A model generated the notes under the pieces. The model saw nothing but the letters and a program-made list of their open reading frames with translations, ran no database searches and had not been told where the DNA came from. From Thermoplasmatales archaeon (lineage in GTDB: Archaea > Thermoplasmatota > Penumbrarchaeia > Penumbrarchaeales > Penumbrarchaeaceae), in contig JAUVCN010000024.1 of the NCBI GenBank assembly GCA_030595715.1, positions 1 through 32,337 on the forward strand: 32,337 nucleotides of DNA, given 5' to 3'. Numbering within the stretch: position 1 is the first letter of the stretch; each line of letters starts with the position of its first letter. The translations under genes were made by a program, and so were the position numbers. This document shows, piece after piece, positions 1 through 6,683 of the stretch.

Positions 1-23
1 TTGAATTTCTTCACTTCGTTCAA

Positions 24-872
24 TCACATCACCAGATCTTCAATTTCCTTTTTAATGTCATATTTATCAGCGAAATCCAGAAGATATTCCTTATTGATCA
101 GTCCAGAGATCAAGGCTCTTTTTAATATTCTCCTGGGGCGAGGGTTGACAGGATCTATTAGTATTGTCTGAACGATTGCCTCTTCCGGTGTTATCGAATC
201 AATTCGTTTACTATACATCATGTATTCTCTATTGACCACCAGATCAAGGCCGAGATCCTCCAGCTCAGAAGGTCCGGCCAGGAATACATTTTCTTTATCG
301 ATAGTTTTATCATTTGAGAATAGGAACTCCTCCCATTGCTGCCACAGGATCACACCTTTACCTGTTATCTCTTTACCGATATCCCGATTATGGAATTGAA
401 TGAAATGGATCACAAATTCCTTCAGATCCCTCATAAGTGGATTCATGATGCAATATCCACCCCTTTGTCGGTAGGCCACCCCCATCCGACTCCATCTACC
501 AATGTAGTTCAATACAGTTCTATAGGAGATCGAAGACCATCTTGCAATATCTCTCATGGTATTTCCTTTACTCAATAGGTAGGGAAGGATCAGTAGGGAT
601 GAGTCGCCAAGTGTCCTTTTCAGGTTAAGTTGCTTATTCTCAACGATCAGTTTTCTTAAGGATTCTCCGAGGATATTGTTTGATAGTATCACCTTTAACG
701 TGATCCCTGTTCTGGATTGCTCGACCAGGCCCATTTTCCGAAGATGAGATACACATTCGGATGTCCATGAAGTAGAGATATCCAAGTTACCGGATATTGT
801 TGATATATTATTGTCTCCGCCAACAAGAAGCTTCAGTATTCCGATCTCATTTTCATTCAATGTCCAATGCAT
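24..872 (-). CDS. Tandem winged-helix transcriptional regulator
   Basis: The 282-aa product looks like a DNA-binding transcriptional regulator with two winged-helix units. The first (about residues 1-62) reads as a MarR/ArsR-like fold, with the recognition helix around TSWTSECVSHLRKMGLVEQ. The second (about 88-145) contains TMRDIARWSSISYRTVLNYIG followed by a wing-like RQRGGY. The remaining ~135 residues are not recognised and may bind a ligand or dimerise. No membrane segment or metal site is seen. The ATG at 872 lies just inside a 51-bp nested palindrome whose TATA-containing centre is ~30 nt upstream, so the transcript should be nearly leaderless and self-regulation is likely. The fold comes from sequence pattern; target genes are unknown. 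Confidence 0.72.
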   Translation of the reverse strand: MHWTLNENEIGILKLLVGGDNNISTISGNLDISTSWTSECVSHLRKMGLVEQSRTGITLKVILSNNILGESLRKLIVENKQLNLKRTLGDSSLLILPYLLSKGNTMRDIARWSSISYRTVLNYIGRWSRMGVAYRQRGGYCIMNPLMRDLKEFVIHFIQFHNRDIGKEITGKGVILWQQWEEFLFSNDKTIDKENVFLAGPSELEDLGLDLVVNREYMMYSKRIDSITPEEAIVQTILIDPVNPRPRRILKRALISGLINKEYLLDFADKYDIKKEIEDLVM

Positions 873-876
873 GATG

Positions 877-927
877 ATATGAAATATGAACGAATTAGTA
901 TATATATAATTCGGTTACATTTCATAT
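877..927. promoter_or_regulatory. 51-bp nested palindrome over the regulator promoter
   Basis: Outer arms ATATGAAAT (877-885) and ATTTCATAT (919-927) are perfect reverse complements. Inner arms GAATTA (892-897) and TAATTC (907-912) also pair. Between the arms is GTATATATA (898-906), and the 6-bp linkers pair at 3 of 6 positions, giving 18 of 21 pairs overall. The alternating TA centre serves as TATA box for the minus-strand regulator starting at 872. A symmetric operator covering the core promoter implies repression by a dimer or tetramer, most simply the regulator itself. Confidence 0.7.
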
Positions 928-932
928 AATGC

Positions 933-1184
933 CTATAATACTCTCCAACCCTCGGGCCTGAAATCAGAGTTCTTCAAAGCCTCATCTATCTGGAAAAGCA
1001 TCTTTTCTCTATCTTCCGGCAAGGTTCCTTTTATTGGAACGTAATTCGATGGATGGTTCGATCTGAAAACACAGTTGGTGACATCCATTCCCTCAATGAT
1101 GGTCCTTATTTCCTTCAATGATCCTATGTAATATTTTATGAATATCTCCTCCTCTTTTTCCATTTGATATGCCTGGGATCCCAA
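933..1184 (-). pseudogene. Detached copy of the radical SAM gene C-terminus
   Basis: The last ~61 codons repeat the C-terminus of the radical SAM protein encoded at 2134-3009, with about 6 residue changes (for example KGTLPEDREKM against KGNLPEDRAKM). The first ~21 codons, with MEKEEEIF, have no match in the parent and look like fortuitous read-in. There is no iron-sulfur cluster motif or barrel, so no radical SAM activity is possible. The frame is still open and the ending is DFRPEGWRVL instead of DFRPEGWRAL, so decay is recent or the tail is under some constraint. It is best read as a gene-tail remnant, separated from the full gene by vapBC. Confidence 0.8.
942..1122. repeat. Direct repeat, copy A (radical SAM 3' end)
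   Basis: This stretch aligns without gaps to 2143-2323 (constant offset 1201). By eye I count about 16 mismatches in ~181 bp, roughly 91% identity. Similarity stops abruptly at TTTCAATGAT; beyond that point the sequences are unrelated. Confidence 0.88.
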
Positions 1185-1445
1185 TTTGTATTCCTCAATG
1201 AATCCGGTAATGTATCAATGATGATCTCTTTTGATCTGATACGGATCTCCTATTAAGGTGATCCTTGCTTATTTTTGAAAAATCAATTTTAGGGTCCCTA
1301 CTACCATCCTCTGATCTAAATGTATTATTGATCGATATATCTGGCTAATTATATTTCATTCGTTCCACCCTCTCCCTGCCCTGCTTTTATATTTTCAGAT
1401 CAAATGGGACCATCATCAGAGCAGTTAAGATACCACTAAGTAAAT

Positions 1446-1463
1446 ATATGTGCATACACATAT
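1446..1463. promoter_or_regulatory. Inverted-repeat operator before vapBC
   Basis: ATATGTG-CATA-CACATAT is a perfect 7-4-7 inverted repeat overlapping the TATA-like AAATATAT (1442-1449) and ending 14 nt before the preferred vapB start. Type II antitoxins normally repress their own promoter through such palindromes, so this is the likely VapB or VapBC binding site. Binding is inferred. Confidence 0.65.
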
Positions 1464-1477
1464 TATTGATGATATCT

Positions 1478-1705
1478 ATGGTCAACATGACTTTGGCAGT
1501 TCCTAAGGAATTGAAGAAAGAAATGGATGAGTATCCATGGGTCAACTGGTCTGAGATCGCAAGGATCGCATTCAAGAACAGGGTTAAGGAGTTGAGGATA
1601 TTGGATGAATTCAGATCGGATAGTGAGATGACAGAAGAGGATGCTATTGAATTGGGAAGAAAGGTCAATAAGAACTTGTACAAGAGATATAAGGAGAGCA
1701 GTTGA
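1478..1705 (+). CDS. vapB: VapB-type antitoxin
   Basis: This 75-aa antitoxin partners the PIN-domain toxin that follows. Its N-terminus, MTLAVPKELKKEMDEYPWVNWSEIARIAF, has the pattern of archaeal ribbon-helix-helix/VapB antitoxins: a short DNA-binding strand, then an amphipathic helix with the NWSEIAR signature. The charged tail would wrap the toxin. The ORF track starts at 1448, but that ATG lies inside the 1446-1463 palindrome and the TATA region, so I prefer the ATG at 1478 (1487 is also possible). The stop codon overlaps the toxin ATG by one base (TGATG), the usual coupling in a TA operon. Autorepression is expected. Confidence 0.8.
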   Translation: MVNMTLAVPKELKKEMDEYPWVNWSEIARIAFKNRVKELRILDEFRSDSEMTEEDAIELGRKVNKNLYKRYKESS

Positions 1706-2112
1706 TGGACCTTGTTGTTGATGCAAACGTCCTTTTTGCAGTTCTTATCAAGGATGGCGGATCTGCAAGATTGTTATTGCATGACAAGATCCAATTATTT
1801 GCACCAGAGTTCATACTGGATGAATTGGAGAAGTACGACAAACTTATACAAAAGAAAACTCACAGGAACGAGGGTGAATTGAGATTGATACTTTCTATTA
1901 TCAAGGACAAGATATGTTTCATTCCTTTGAATGAGATCATTGATGTGTTTGCTGAAGCTGAATCAATATCTCCGGATATCAATGATAGTCCATATTTTGC
2001 AGTATCATTGTTGATTGGTGCTCCGTTGTGGACGAATGATAAGAGGTTAGGTCATCAAGATAGGATCAGGGTATACTCCACTAATGATCTTATCTGGATT
2101 TTTCCTGAATAG
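1705..2112 (+). CDS. vapC: VapC-type PIN-domain toxin ribonuclease
   Basis: The 135-aa PIN-domain protein is predicted to be a Mg2+-dependent endoribonuclease that blocks translation by cutting RNA, usually tRNA or rRNA. Acidic residues expected for the active site are present: D6 in VVDANVL, E40 in ILDELEKY, D94 in the PDINDSPYF stretch and D112 in WTNDKRL. Length is normal and the frame intact, so it should be active. The track begins at a TTG (1702), but ATG 1705 overlapping the vapB stop is better. The pair lies between a radical SAM gene and a duplicate of that gene's tail, suggesting it arrived as a cassette. Target RNA cannot be read from the sequence. Confidence 0.85.
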   Translation: MDLVVDANVLFAVLIKDGGSARLLLHDKIQLFAPEFILDELEKYDKLIQKKTHRNEGELRLILSIIKDKICFIPLNEIIDVFAEAESISPDINDSPYFAVSLLIGAPLWTNDKRLGHQDRIRVYSTNDLIWIFPE

Positions 2113-2133
2113 TTTTTCACTCGATCGATCGTA

Positions 2134-3009
2134 TCATAAGGCCCTCCATCCCTCGGGCCTGAAATCGGAGTTCCTCAATGCCTCATCTATCTCGGAAAGC
2201 ATTTTGGCTCTATCTTCCGGCAAGTTCCCTTTTATTGGAACATAATTCGATGGATGGTTCGATCTGAAAACACAATTGGTGACATCCATTCCCTCAATGA
2301 TGGTCCTTATCTCTTTCAATGATTGCTCAGGTGATATCAATGTCATCTTTCCTTCTTCGATCTCTTTCAGGATCTCGGCACCGGGTTCGAGCAGAAGTGT
2401 CAGGGCTGCTGCATAATCAGGGTCCATTGCGGAAAGGACCTTTGCCGATTCCCTTGCATGGACCTCTGAAAGTTCCTGACCACCAAGGCCTAAGATCACC
2501 ATCACCGAGAATTTGATACCGGCTGCCTTGACCTTCTTCCCGGCCTCGATCATCATATCCGGTGTGGCCCCTTTTCTCACCTTCTTCAGGACCTCCGCCG
2601 ATCCACTTTCAAGACCCATGTATATCATCTGAAGGCCTGCTTCTTTCAATCGTTTCAGTTCATCAAGTGATTTCCTTTGTATGTCGATCGGACCTCCATA
2701 CAAAGTGACCCTTCCGAGGTCCTTGAATCTGGAATAGAGGTATTCCAGGGTCGATGCCAGATCCTCCGTTTCCATGCAGAGGGCATTTGCATCCGCAAGG
2801 AAGATCTTTCGAATATCCTTGTAGAATGGGTAGACCTTGTCGACATCCTTGATGATGTCTTCAAGTGTCTTTGCCCTGAATTTCTTGCCATCGAATGCAG
2901 TACAGAAAGTACATCTGTTCCAGGAACATCCTATCGTCGCCTGCAGGATCAGTGAACGGGCCTCTGACGGAGGTCTGAAAATATTGCCTTCGTAGATGTC
3001 ATGGAACAT
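2134..3009 (-). CDS. Radical SAM protein with CX4CX2C cluster motif
   Basis: The 291-aa protein has the radical SAM cluster motif near residue 28, GCSWNRCTFC, with CX4CX2C spacing instead of the usual CX3CX2C. I know this variant from a family often annotated only as 'radical SAM protein' (COG1032-like). Barrel features follow: a glycine-rich LYGGP strand, MGLESGS (SAM ribose contact region) and VMVILGLGG. The C-terminal ~90 residues form a separate tail, the last 61 of which are duplicated at 933-1122. The substrate is unknown; there is no B12-binding domain. A TATA-like CTTTAAGAT about 25-30 nt upstream of the ATG suggests a leaderless message. The product ends just after vapC, convergent, with a ~20-nt gap. 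Confidence 0.85.
   Translation of the reverse strand: MFHDIYEGNIFRPPSEARSLILQATIGCSWNRCTFCTAFDGKKFRAKTLEDIIKDVDKVYPFYKDIRKIFLADANALCMETEDLASTLEYLYSRFKDLGRVTLYGGPIDIQRKSLDELKRLKEAGLQMIYMGLESGSAEVLKKVRKGATPDMMIEAGKKVKAAGIKFSVMVILGLGGQELSEVHARESAKVLSAMDPDYAAALTLLLEPGAEILKEIEEGKMTLISPEQSLKEIRTIIEGMDVTNCVFRSNHPSNYVPIKGNLPEDRAKMLSEIDEALRNSDFRPEGWRAL
2143..2323. repeat. Direct repeat, copy B (inside the intact radical SAM gene)
   Basis: This is the 3' end of the radical SAM coding region. It matches copy A at 942-1122 in the same orientation and without gaps. The segment between the copies (1123-2142) contains vapBC and an AT-rich, apparently non-coding stretch of about 260 bp (1185-1445). Confidence 0.88.
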
Positions 3010-3067
3010 TGAAATGGTGAAATGCGAGAATGTATCTTAAAGTTCCCTAATAATGGAAGGCCTGTTC

Positions 3068-3835
3068 CTATTCCTTCAGTTTCTTCACTATGTTCTTGAA
3101 CCTGGTAGTGGAGATGTAGTGGTCAACCAGCAATTCTCCATCATTGATCAGTGAGAAGGTCCCGTAAACGGATGGACCTTTCTGTGCCTCTTCAGGGTTT
3201 TTCAATTCGATGACCTTGATATCGATCTTTTTCGTAGCGGTGTATTCGGTGATCTCCTCGATGGACCTGGCCACCCATGAACACTGATTGGAGTATACTA
3301 TGTTCAATCCTTCGTATTCTTTTAATGCCCTTTTCCAGTCCATGAACCTTGGACCCGGCCCATCCTCGATCCTCTTCACCAATAATGAGTAGGATGGTTC
3401 CTCTTCGGCAACGACCTCGAATCCGTTCTTGAGGAAGATATTCTTACCTGCCATGAATGGTCCTTCACTAGTAACGACCGCTACACCTTTCATTCCATTC
3501 TTTATCGCATCATCCATTGCTTCTTCGATCAGAAGAGATCCATTACCTAAGTTCCTGATCTTCTTTGGATTCGTCCAGAGACAATGGATGAACATGTATC
3601 CCTCGGCATTGACTGCTCTCCATGCATTCCTTCCATCGATATATTCGATGTATCCGATCACTTTCTTTCCGGTATCGTCCATCATCAATTTCAGCTTCAA
3701 TCCATCTTCTTTGAACGAAGGTCCCATCCAATCGACCTTCTTCAGATGACCAGGTGAATCCGGTTTCATGAAGCAGGTGCAACGGTGTTCGGTCATGTTC
3801 GTTTTATCTATGTTCACGATCCTCTTTTCTTCCAT
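3068..3835 (-). CDS. GNAT acetyltransferase with YoaP-like C-terminal domain
   Basis: The 255-aa protein is predicted to move an acetyl group from acetyl-CoA to an unknown acceptor. Residues ~50-150 read as a GNAT fold: VIGYIEYIDG on the central strands, RNLGNGSLLIEEAMDDA as the acetyl-CoA pyrophosphate loop and helix, and KNIFLKNGFEVV at the C-terminal part of the domain. Residues ~180-255 resemble the YoaP-like domain, with VYSNQCSWVARSIEEI (thioredoxin-fold-like, one cysteine) and VYGTFSLINDGELLVDHYIS. This two-domain architecture is known in bacteria and archaea without a settled substrate. The TATA-like GGTATTATC about 30 nt upstream supports the ATG at 3835. Confidence 0.82.
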   Translation of the reverse strand: MEEKRIVNIDKTNMTEHRCTCFMKPDSPGHLKKVDWMGPSFKEDGLKLKLMMDDTGKKVIGYIEYIDGRNAWRAVNAEGYMFIHCLWTNPKKIRNLGNGSLLIEEAMDDAIKNGMKGVAVVTSEGPFMAGKNIFLKNGFEVVAEEEPSYSLLVKRIEDGPGPRFMDWKRALKEYEGLNIVYSNQCSWVARSIEEITEYTATKKIDIKVIELKNPEEAQKGPSVYGTFSLINDGELLVDHYISTTRFKNIVKKLKE

Positions 3836-3914
3836 GGAACTTGAAGATGTAGGTTATTGATAATACCATTTCATCGAGAGGGGTCAAAGTAAGTAATGGA
3901 TCTTGGGTCACACG

Positions 3915-3945
3915 TTTATATTCTTTCAATGTCGTATATTATACG
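3915..3945 (+). promoter_or_regulatory. Promoter with palindrome at the predicted start site
   Basis: TTTATATT (3915-3922) is a good archaeal TATA box and predicts a start of transcription near 3944. CGTATA-T-TATACG (3933-3945), a perfect 6-1-6 palindrome, sits exactly there, before the membrane-protein ATG at 3955. A repressor bound here would block initiation. Confidence 0.5.
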
Positions 3946-3954
3946 GTCCTGAAT

Positions 3955-4338
3955 ATGAATTTGATCGCAAAGGGTGGAGGTCGGTGTGTCAGTATTTTGA
4001 GATGGACGGCCCGGATCATCAGTTCACTTGTGATCTTATATACACTCTTCATGCTCATCGCAAGCGCTCTTTTCGATCCTACACCAGCCGATGCTGGTAT
4101 TGGAGTTTTCGTGGGTTTTGCAGCCCCTACGATGTTAGCACTAGTATTGTCATGGAGGTGGGAGAGACTATGTGGATGGATCGCCCTCATCGGGAGTATT
4201 GGAATGGGAGTCACGGTGTTCTTCACATCCGGTCATAATGAACTGCTTGCAGGCATCCTGATCCCATCACCGTTCTATGTGTCCGCGATCCTCTTCATTC
4301 TGAGCGGGATGGGGGGTCACTCTTCAGATACTTCCTGA
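3955..4338 (+). CDS. Four-helix membrane protein of unknown function
   Basis: The 127-aa protein has four predicted membrane segments: about residues 20-40 (IISSLVILYTLFMLIASALF), 47-66 (IGVFVGFAAPTMLALVLSW), 71-90 (LCGWIALIGSIGMGVTVFF) and 99-118 (AGILIPSPFYVSAILFILSG). Loops are short and the ends are polar. Such small four-helix proteins (DUF7670-like in overall shape) are common next to unrelated archaeal genes and carry no recognised catalytic residues. It has its own TATA box and a palindrome at the predicted transcription start. The family is not firmly recognised; calling it a membrane protein is secure from hydrophobicity. Confidence 0.75.
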   Translation: MNLIAKGGGRCVSILRWTARIISSLVILYTLFMLIASALFDPTPADAGIGVFVGFAAPTMLALVLSWRWERLCGWIALIGSIGMGVTVFFTSGHNELLAGILIPSPFYVSAILFILSGMGGHSSDTS

Positions 4339-4359
4339 AAGTGTCCCTTCTTCCTTCGT

Positions 4360-4443
4360 ATGGGGATGATCGTCATTATTATGATCGCAGTGATCACATT
4401 CATGGCGATCACTATTGGTAGGATTGTCAGTTCAAATAGCTGA
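4360..4443 (+). CDS. Possible 27-aa single-helix membrane peptide
   Basis: Directly after the four-helix protein gene there is an ATG-started 27-codon frame with the hydrophobic stretch MIVIIMIAVITFMAITIG and a polar end, RIVSSNS. It could be a membrane microprotein made from the same transcript. I see no convincing ribosome-binding site and the frame is short enough to arise by chance. Confidence 0.3.
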   Translation: MGMIVIIMIAVITFMAITIGRIVSSNS

Positions 4444-4453
4444 TCTTTTTGGA

Positions 4454-4461
4454 TTTATAAA
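4454..4461 (+). promoter_or_regulatory. TATA box of the lipoprotein gene
   Basis: TTTATAAA followed by an AT-rich stretch predicts transcription from about 4484, leaving a ~40-nt leader before the ATG at 4524. The leader contains a GGAG at 4507-4510. Confidence 0.55.
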
Positions 4462-4523
4462 CCAAAACCTATTTCAAATCCTTCAGAGAATGAAGTTTTC
4501 TATTATGGAGATGTGATTTTAAA

Positions 4524-5150
4524 ATGACCTCCAAGAATATATTCATTTCAGCCATCGCATCGGTATTGGTCCTTACCTTTTTTTCCGGGTGTATCGACGA
4601 CAGAGAAGTTGAAGATGATAGTGGAGTTGATCCGATCTTCATCCGGGAGACCTCCTTGATCTATCCGACAACAGGATCATCGGAGGAAAGGATGCTTCTG
4701 GTACTTGAAGAGGATAACGAAACATTCAACCTCCAAGGGGGCTGCATAGGGCCGCGAGGTACTTCAGTTACTTTTGGGAACTTCAGTGTCCCAGAGAACC
4801 TGTCAGGCGCTCTTGTTCTGAACTGTTCCATCCTTTTCAAATACGGGACCGATCGTCCTTTTCAAGAAGAAGAAACAAGAAGGATAGGATACCCATATGA
4901 TGAAGTCAGATGGAAATTGGGGAATATCGACCATTCTTCAGGTTACAGACCCGGGGTCCAGGATAATTTATCCTGGATCATGATCCCGATCCTTGAAGAT
5001 GGAATCTATTTACTTGATGATCTAGAACAGGTCTCTGTTACTTTCGGAGTAAATTATAGTGCATTGGGTGCAATAGGCTTGTATTTTGATGTTGTATGCT
5101 TGAATGTTGATTTTCAACGTGGACTGGAAGGCTTACCTGGATCGACCTGA
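4524..5150 (+). CDS. Secreted lipoprotein, function unknown
   Basis: The 208-aa product starts with a short positive N-terminus, a hydrophobic core (IFISAIASVLVLTFF) and a lipobox-like FSGC, so the cysteine near residue 22 should be lipid-modified and anchor the protein on the outer face of the membrane. An acidic linker (DDREVEDDSG) follows. The rest is beta-rich with possible N-glycosylation sequons (NETF, NFS, NLS, NCS) and contains a few more cysteines that could form disulfides. No catalytic motif is visible. Archaeal lipoproteins of this kind are often substrate-binding or surface-layer-associated proteins, but nothing here identifies a ligand. Confidence 0.75.
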   Translation: MTSKNIFISAIASVLVLTFFSGCIDDREVEDDSGVDPIFIRETSLIYPTTGSSEERMLLVLEEDNETFNLQGGCIGPRGTSVTFGNFSVPENLSGALVLNCSILFKYGTDRPFQEEETRRIGYPYDEVRWKLGNIDHSSGYRPGVQDNLSWIMIPILEDGIYLLDDLEQVSVTFGVNYSALGAIGLYFDVVCLNVDFQRGLEGLPGST

Positions 5151-5184
5151 TAATATTCAATATCGTGAAAATTGGCAATTTTGA

Positions 5185-5331
5185 TCATTGACTTATTTTT
5201 AACCGGCTTGGGCAATACCATCCGTCAAACTGTTTTATGCAGTATATATTCAAACGGACAGCAACTTCACCCGAGACCATTTCCTTACCGCATTTTGAAC
5301 AGACCGGTACCTTTTTTTCATTCTGCATCAT
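5185..5331 (-). CDS. 48-aa zinc-ribbon-like microprotein (not in ORF track)
   Basis: A 48-codon frame starts ATG-ATG and encodes VPVCSKCGKEMVSGEVAV, followed by two more cysteines in IYC and WYC. The CX2C knuckle plus two later cysteines could hold one zinc ion. A strong ribosome-binding site, GGGAGGTTG, sits just upstream of the ATG, which is unusual in this window and argues for a real gene. It begins 27 nt after the stop of the pentapeptide-repeat gene on the same strand, so the two are probably co-transcribed. The second cysteine pair is spaced loosely (YCIKQ), so a sequencing or mutational change there is possible. Function unknown. Confidence 0.6.
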   Translation of the reverse strand: MMQNEKKVPVCSKCGKEMVSGEVAVRLNIYCIKQFDGWYCPSRLKISQ

Positions 5332-5358
5332 TCAACCTCCCTGCATTCACATATCTAT

Positions 5359-5982
5359 TCAAACAATGGCTTTCTTCATGGATGATCCCGATATCTTTGC
5401 CTTCTCGATATTTGAATTCGTGAGTATTGCCTCTCTACAATTTGCACATCTCAAGTCTGATGAAGATAGGTCTGCACCGGATAGGTCGGCATCTGTAAGA
5501 TCGGATTTCCATAGTATGGAACCATCCATCCGGGCCTTGACCAGACATGCTCCGGAAAGATCTCCAAAACTCAGATCCGCTCTTTGCAGCCATGCTCCTT
5601 TGAGATTTGCTTTCCTGAGGCTCACTTCTCTCATTTTGGCATCCATCAAATAAGCCCCCCTGAGATCCGTATCACTCAGATCAGCCCCGCAAAGGTCAGA
5701 TCGGCTGAGGTGGGCCTTGGTAAGATTTGAACCTCTCAGGTCAGCAAAAGACAGATCTGCACTTCTAATGTCGGCATTGGAAAGGTCACATCCTACCATT
5801 TTAGTGTTGGAGAGATCTGCCCATTTGAGAATAAAACCACGGAGATCCCTACCCGATAGGTCTATACCTGAAAGATCGATCTCTCTGTTAGGTTCGCTCA
5901 TCCTCCATGTGTTCCAGGCCTCTTCATCCTTTTCGATCATACGGATCAATGTTCTTTTTTTCTCAGATATGTCCTCGTTCAT
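5359..5982 (-). CDS. Pentapeptide-repeat protein
   Basis: The 207-aa protein is almost entirely A(D/N)LXX-type pentapeptide repeats from about residue 35 to 195, for example LSGIDLSGRDLRG, ADLSFADLRGSNL and ADLSGADLSSSDL. These fold as a right-handed quadrilateral beta-helix. The N-terminal ~35 residues (KKRTLIRMIEKDEEAWNTWR) are a charged helix typical of cytosolic members. Known relatives range from gyrase-protecting DNA mimics (Qnr, MfpA) to proteins of unknown role, and sequence cannot separate these. An SD-like GGAGGTTGG upstream supports the start. The downstream zinc microprotein is probably in the same operon. Confidence 0.88.
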   Translation of the reverse strand: MNEDISEKKRTLIRMIEKDEEAWNTWRMSEPNREIDLSGIDLSGRDLRGFILKWADLSNTKMVGCDLSNADIRSADLSFADLRGSNLTKAHLSRSDLCGADLSDTDLRGAYLMDAKMREVSLRKANLKGAWLQRADLSFGDLSGACLVKARMDGSILWKSDLTDADLSGADLSSSDLRCANCREAILTNSNIEKAKISGSSMKKAIV

Positions 5983-6077
5983 TCTTCTCCAACCTCCAAA
6001 ACCAAATTATTTTCGAAGAGTTATATGGATCGGACTCTCAGTTCATCTTTTTCTCACACATAATTAATAGTAGATGA

Positions 6078-6084
6078 TTATATA
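6078..6084 (+). promoter_or_regulatory. TATA box fixing the Lrp-type regulator start
   Basis: TTATATA at 6078-6084 predicts transcription from about 6105. That excludes the track's TTG start at 6088 and favours ATG 6121, which has GGGTGG (6108-6113) a few nucleotides upstream. Confidence 0.55.
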
Positions 6085-6120
6085 CATTTGTCAAACATAA
6101 TTATTACGGGTGGCTTAAAT

Positions 6121-6654
6121 ATGCCTGAAAAATCATCCAAAAGTAATAAATTAACGGATAATAGAATACTAAATGCTCTCTTGGAGGACCCTACAAGGAG
6201 TATGAGGGAGATCGCGCGGGAGCTGAATTCCTATAGGCAGACCATCTGGAGAAAGAAGAAAAGGATGGAAACCGAGAATATGATCTGGGGTTATACGGCA
6301 GTTGTCGATGAGGCCAAGCAGGGTAAGAGAACATTCCTTGTACTCATGAAGACAAGACCAATGGTAAGAGAGATGGCGGAAATAATGATCAAACGAATAA
6401 AGGGGAACGAGCCAGCAAAGAAGGACATCAGATTGATCGATCTATTTCAGGTCAATGGTGAATACGATTGGATATTAAGATTCTCAGCTCACGATCACAC
6501 CACAGCCAGGAAATACTATGATACTCTAAGGGCCGTTTATAGCGTTTATCTGCTTGAGAAACCCGTTCTGGTCGATGTGAACTTCATACTTGTGGCAGAA
6601 GGTAAGAGGAATCCCGAGATAAATGATCTGTTCGATCTTGTAATAACTCTCTGA
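6121..6654 (+). CDS. Lrp/AsnC-type transcriptional regulator
   Basis: With the ATG at 6121 the protein has 177 residues. Residues ~12-55 form an AsnC-type helix-turn-helix: LTDNRILNALLEDPTRSMREIARELN followed by SYRQTIWRKKKRMETENMI, matching 'one linker helix, HTH, then unusual basic recognition helix'. The C-terminal ~110 residues are longer than the standard ~80-residue RAM effector domain and only loosely similar to it (LFQVNGEYDWILRFSAHD). It may sense an amino acid or another small molecule, as other family members do. The regulated genes are unknown; it lies alone with its own promoter, and self-regulation is common in the family. Confidence 0.75.
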   Translation: MPEKSSKSNKLTDNRILNALLEDPTRSMREIARELNSYRQTIWRKKKRMETENMIWGYTAVVDEAKQGKRTFLVLMKTRPMVREMAEIMIKRIKGNEPAKKDIRLIDLFQVNGEYDWILRFSAHDHTTARKYYDTLRAVYSVYLLEKPVLVDVNFILVAEGKRNPEINDLFDLVITL

Positions 6655-6683
6655 TCATCGATCTCAACTTTGTTATCGACAGT

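Noticed and set aside
1387-1726. Minus-strand ORFs over vapB and the preceding gap
   Set aside because: Both are reverse readings of vapB; the region 1185-1445 is AT-rich and appears non-coding.
5237-5653. 138-aa plus-strand ORF across the zinc microprotein and pentapeptide gene
   Set aside because: Its Arg/Ser/Ala repeats (RSAPDRSAS) are the reverse reading of the pentapeptide repeats.
5359-5982. Repetitive DNA in the pentapeptide gene as a CRISPR or tandem repeat
   Set aside because: The periodicity is 15 bp and degenerate, explained fully by the protein repeat; there are no spacers.
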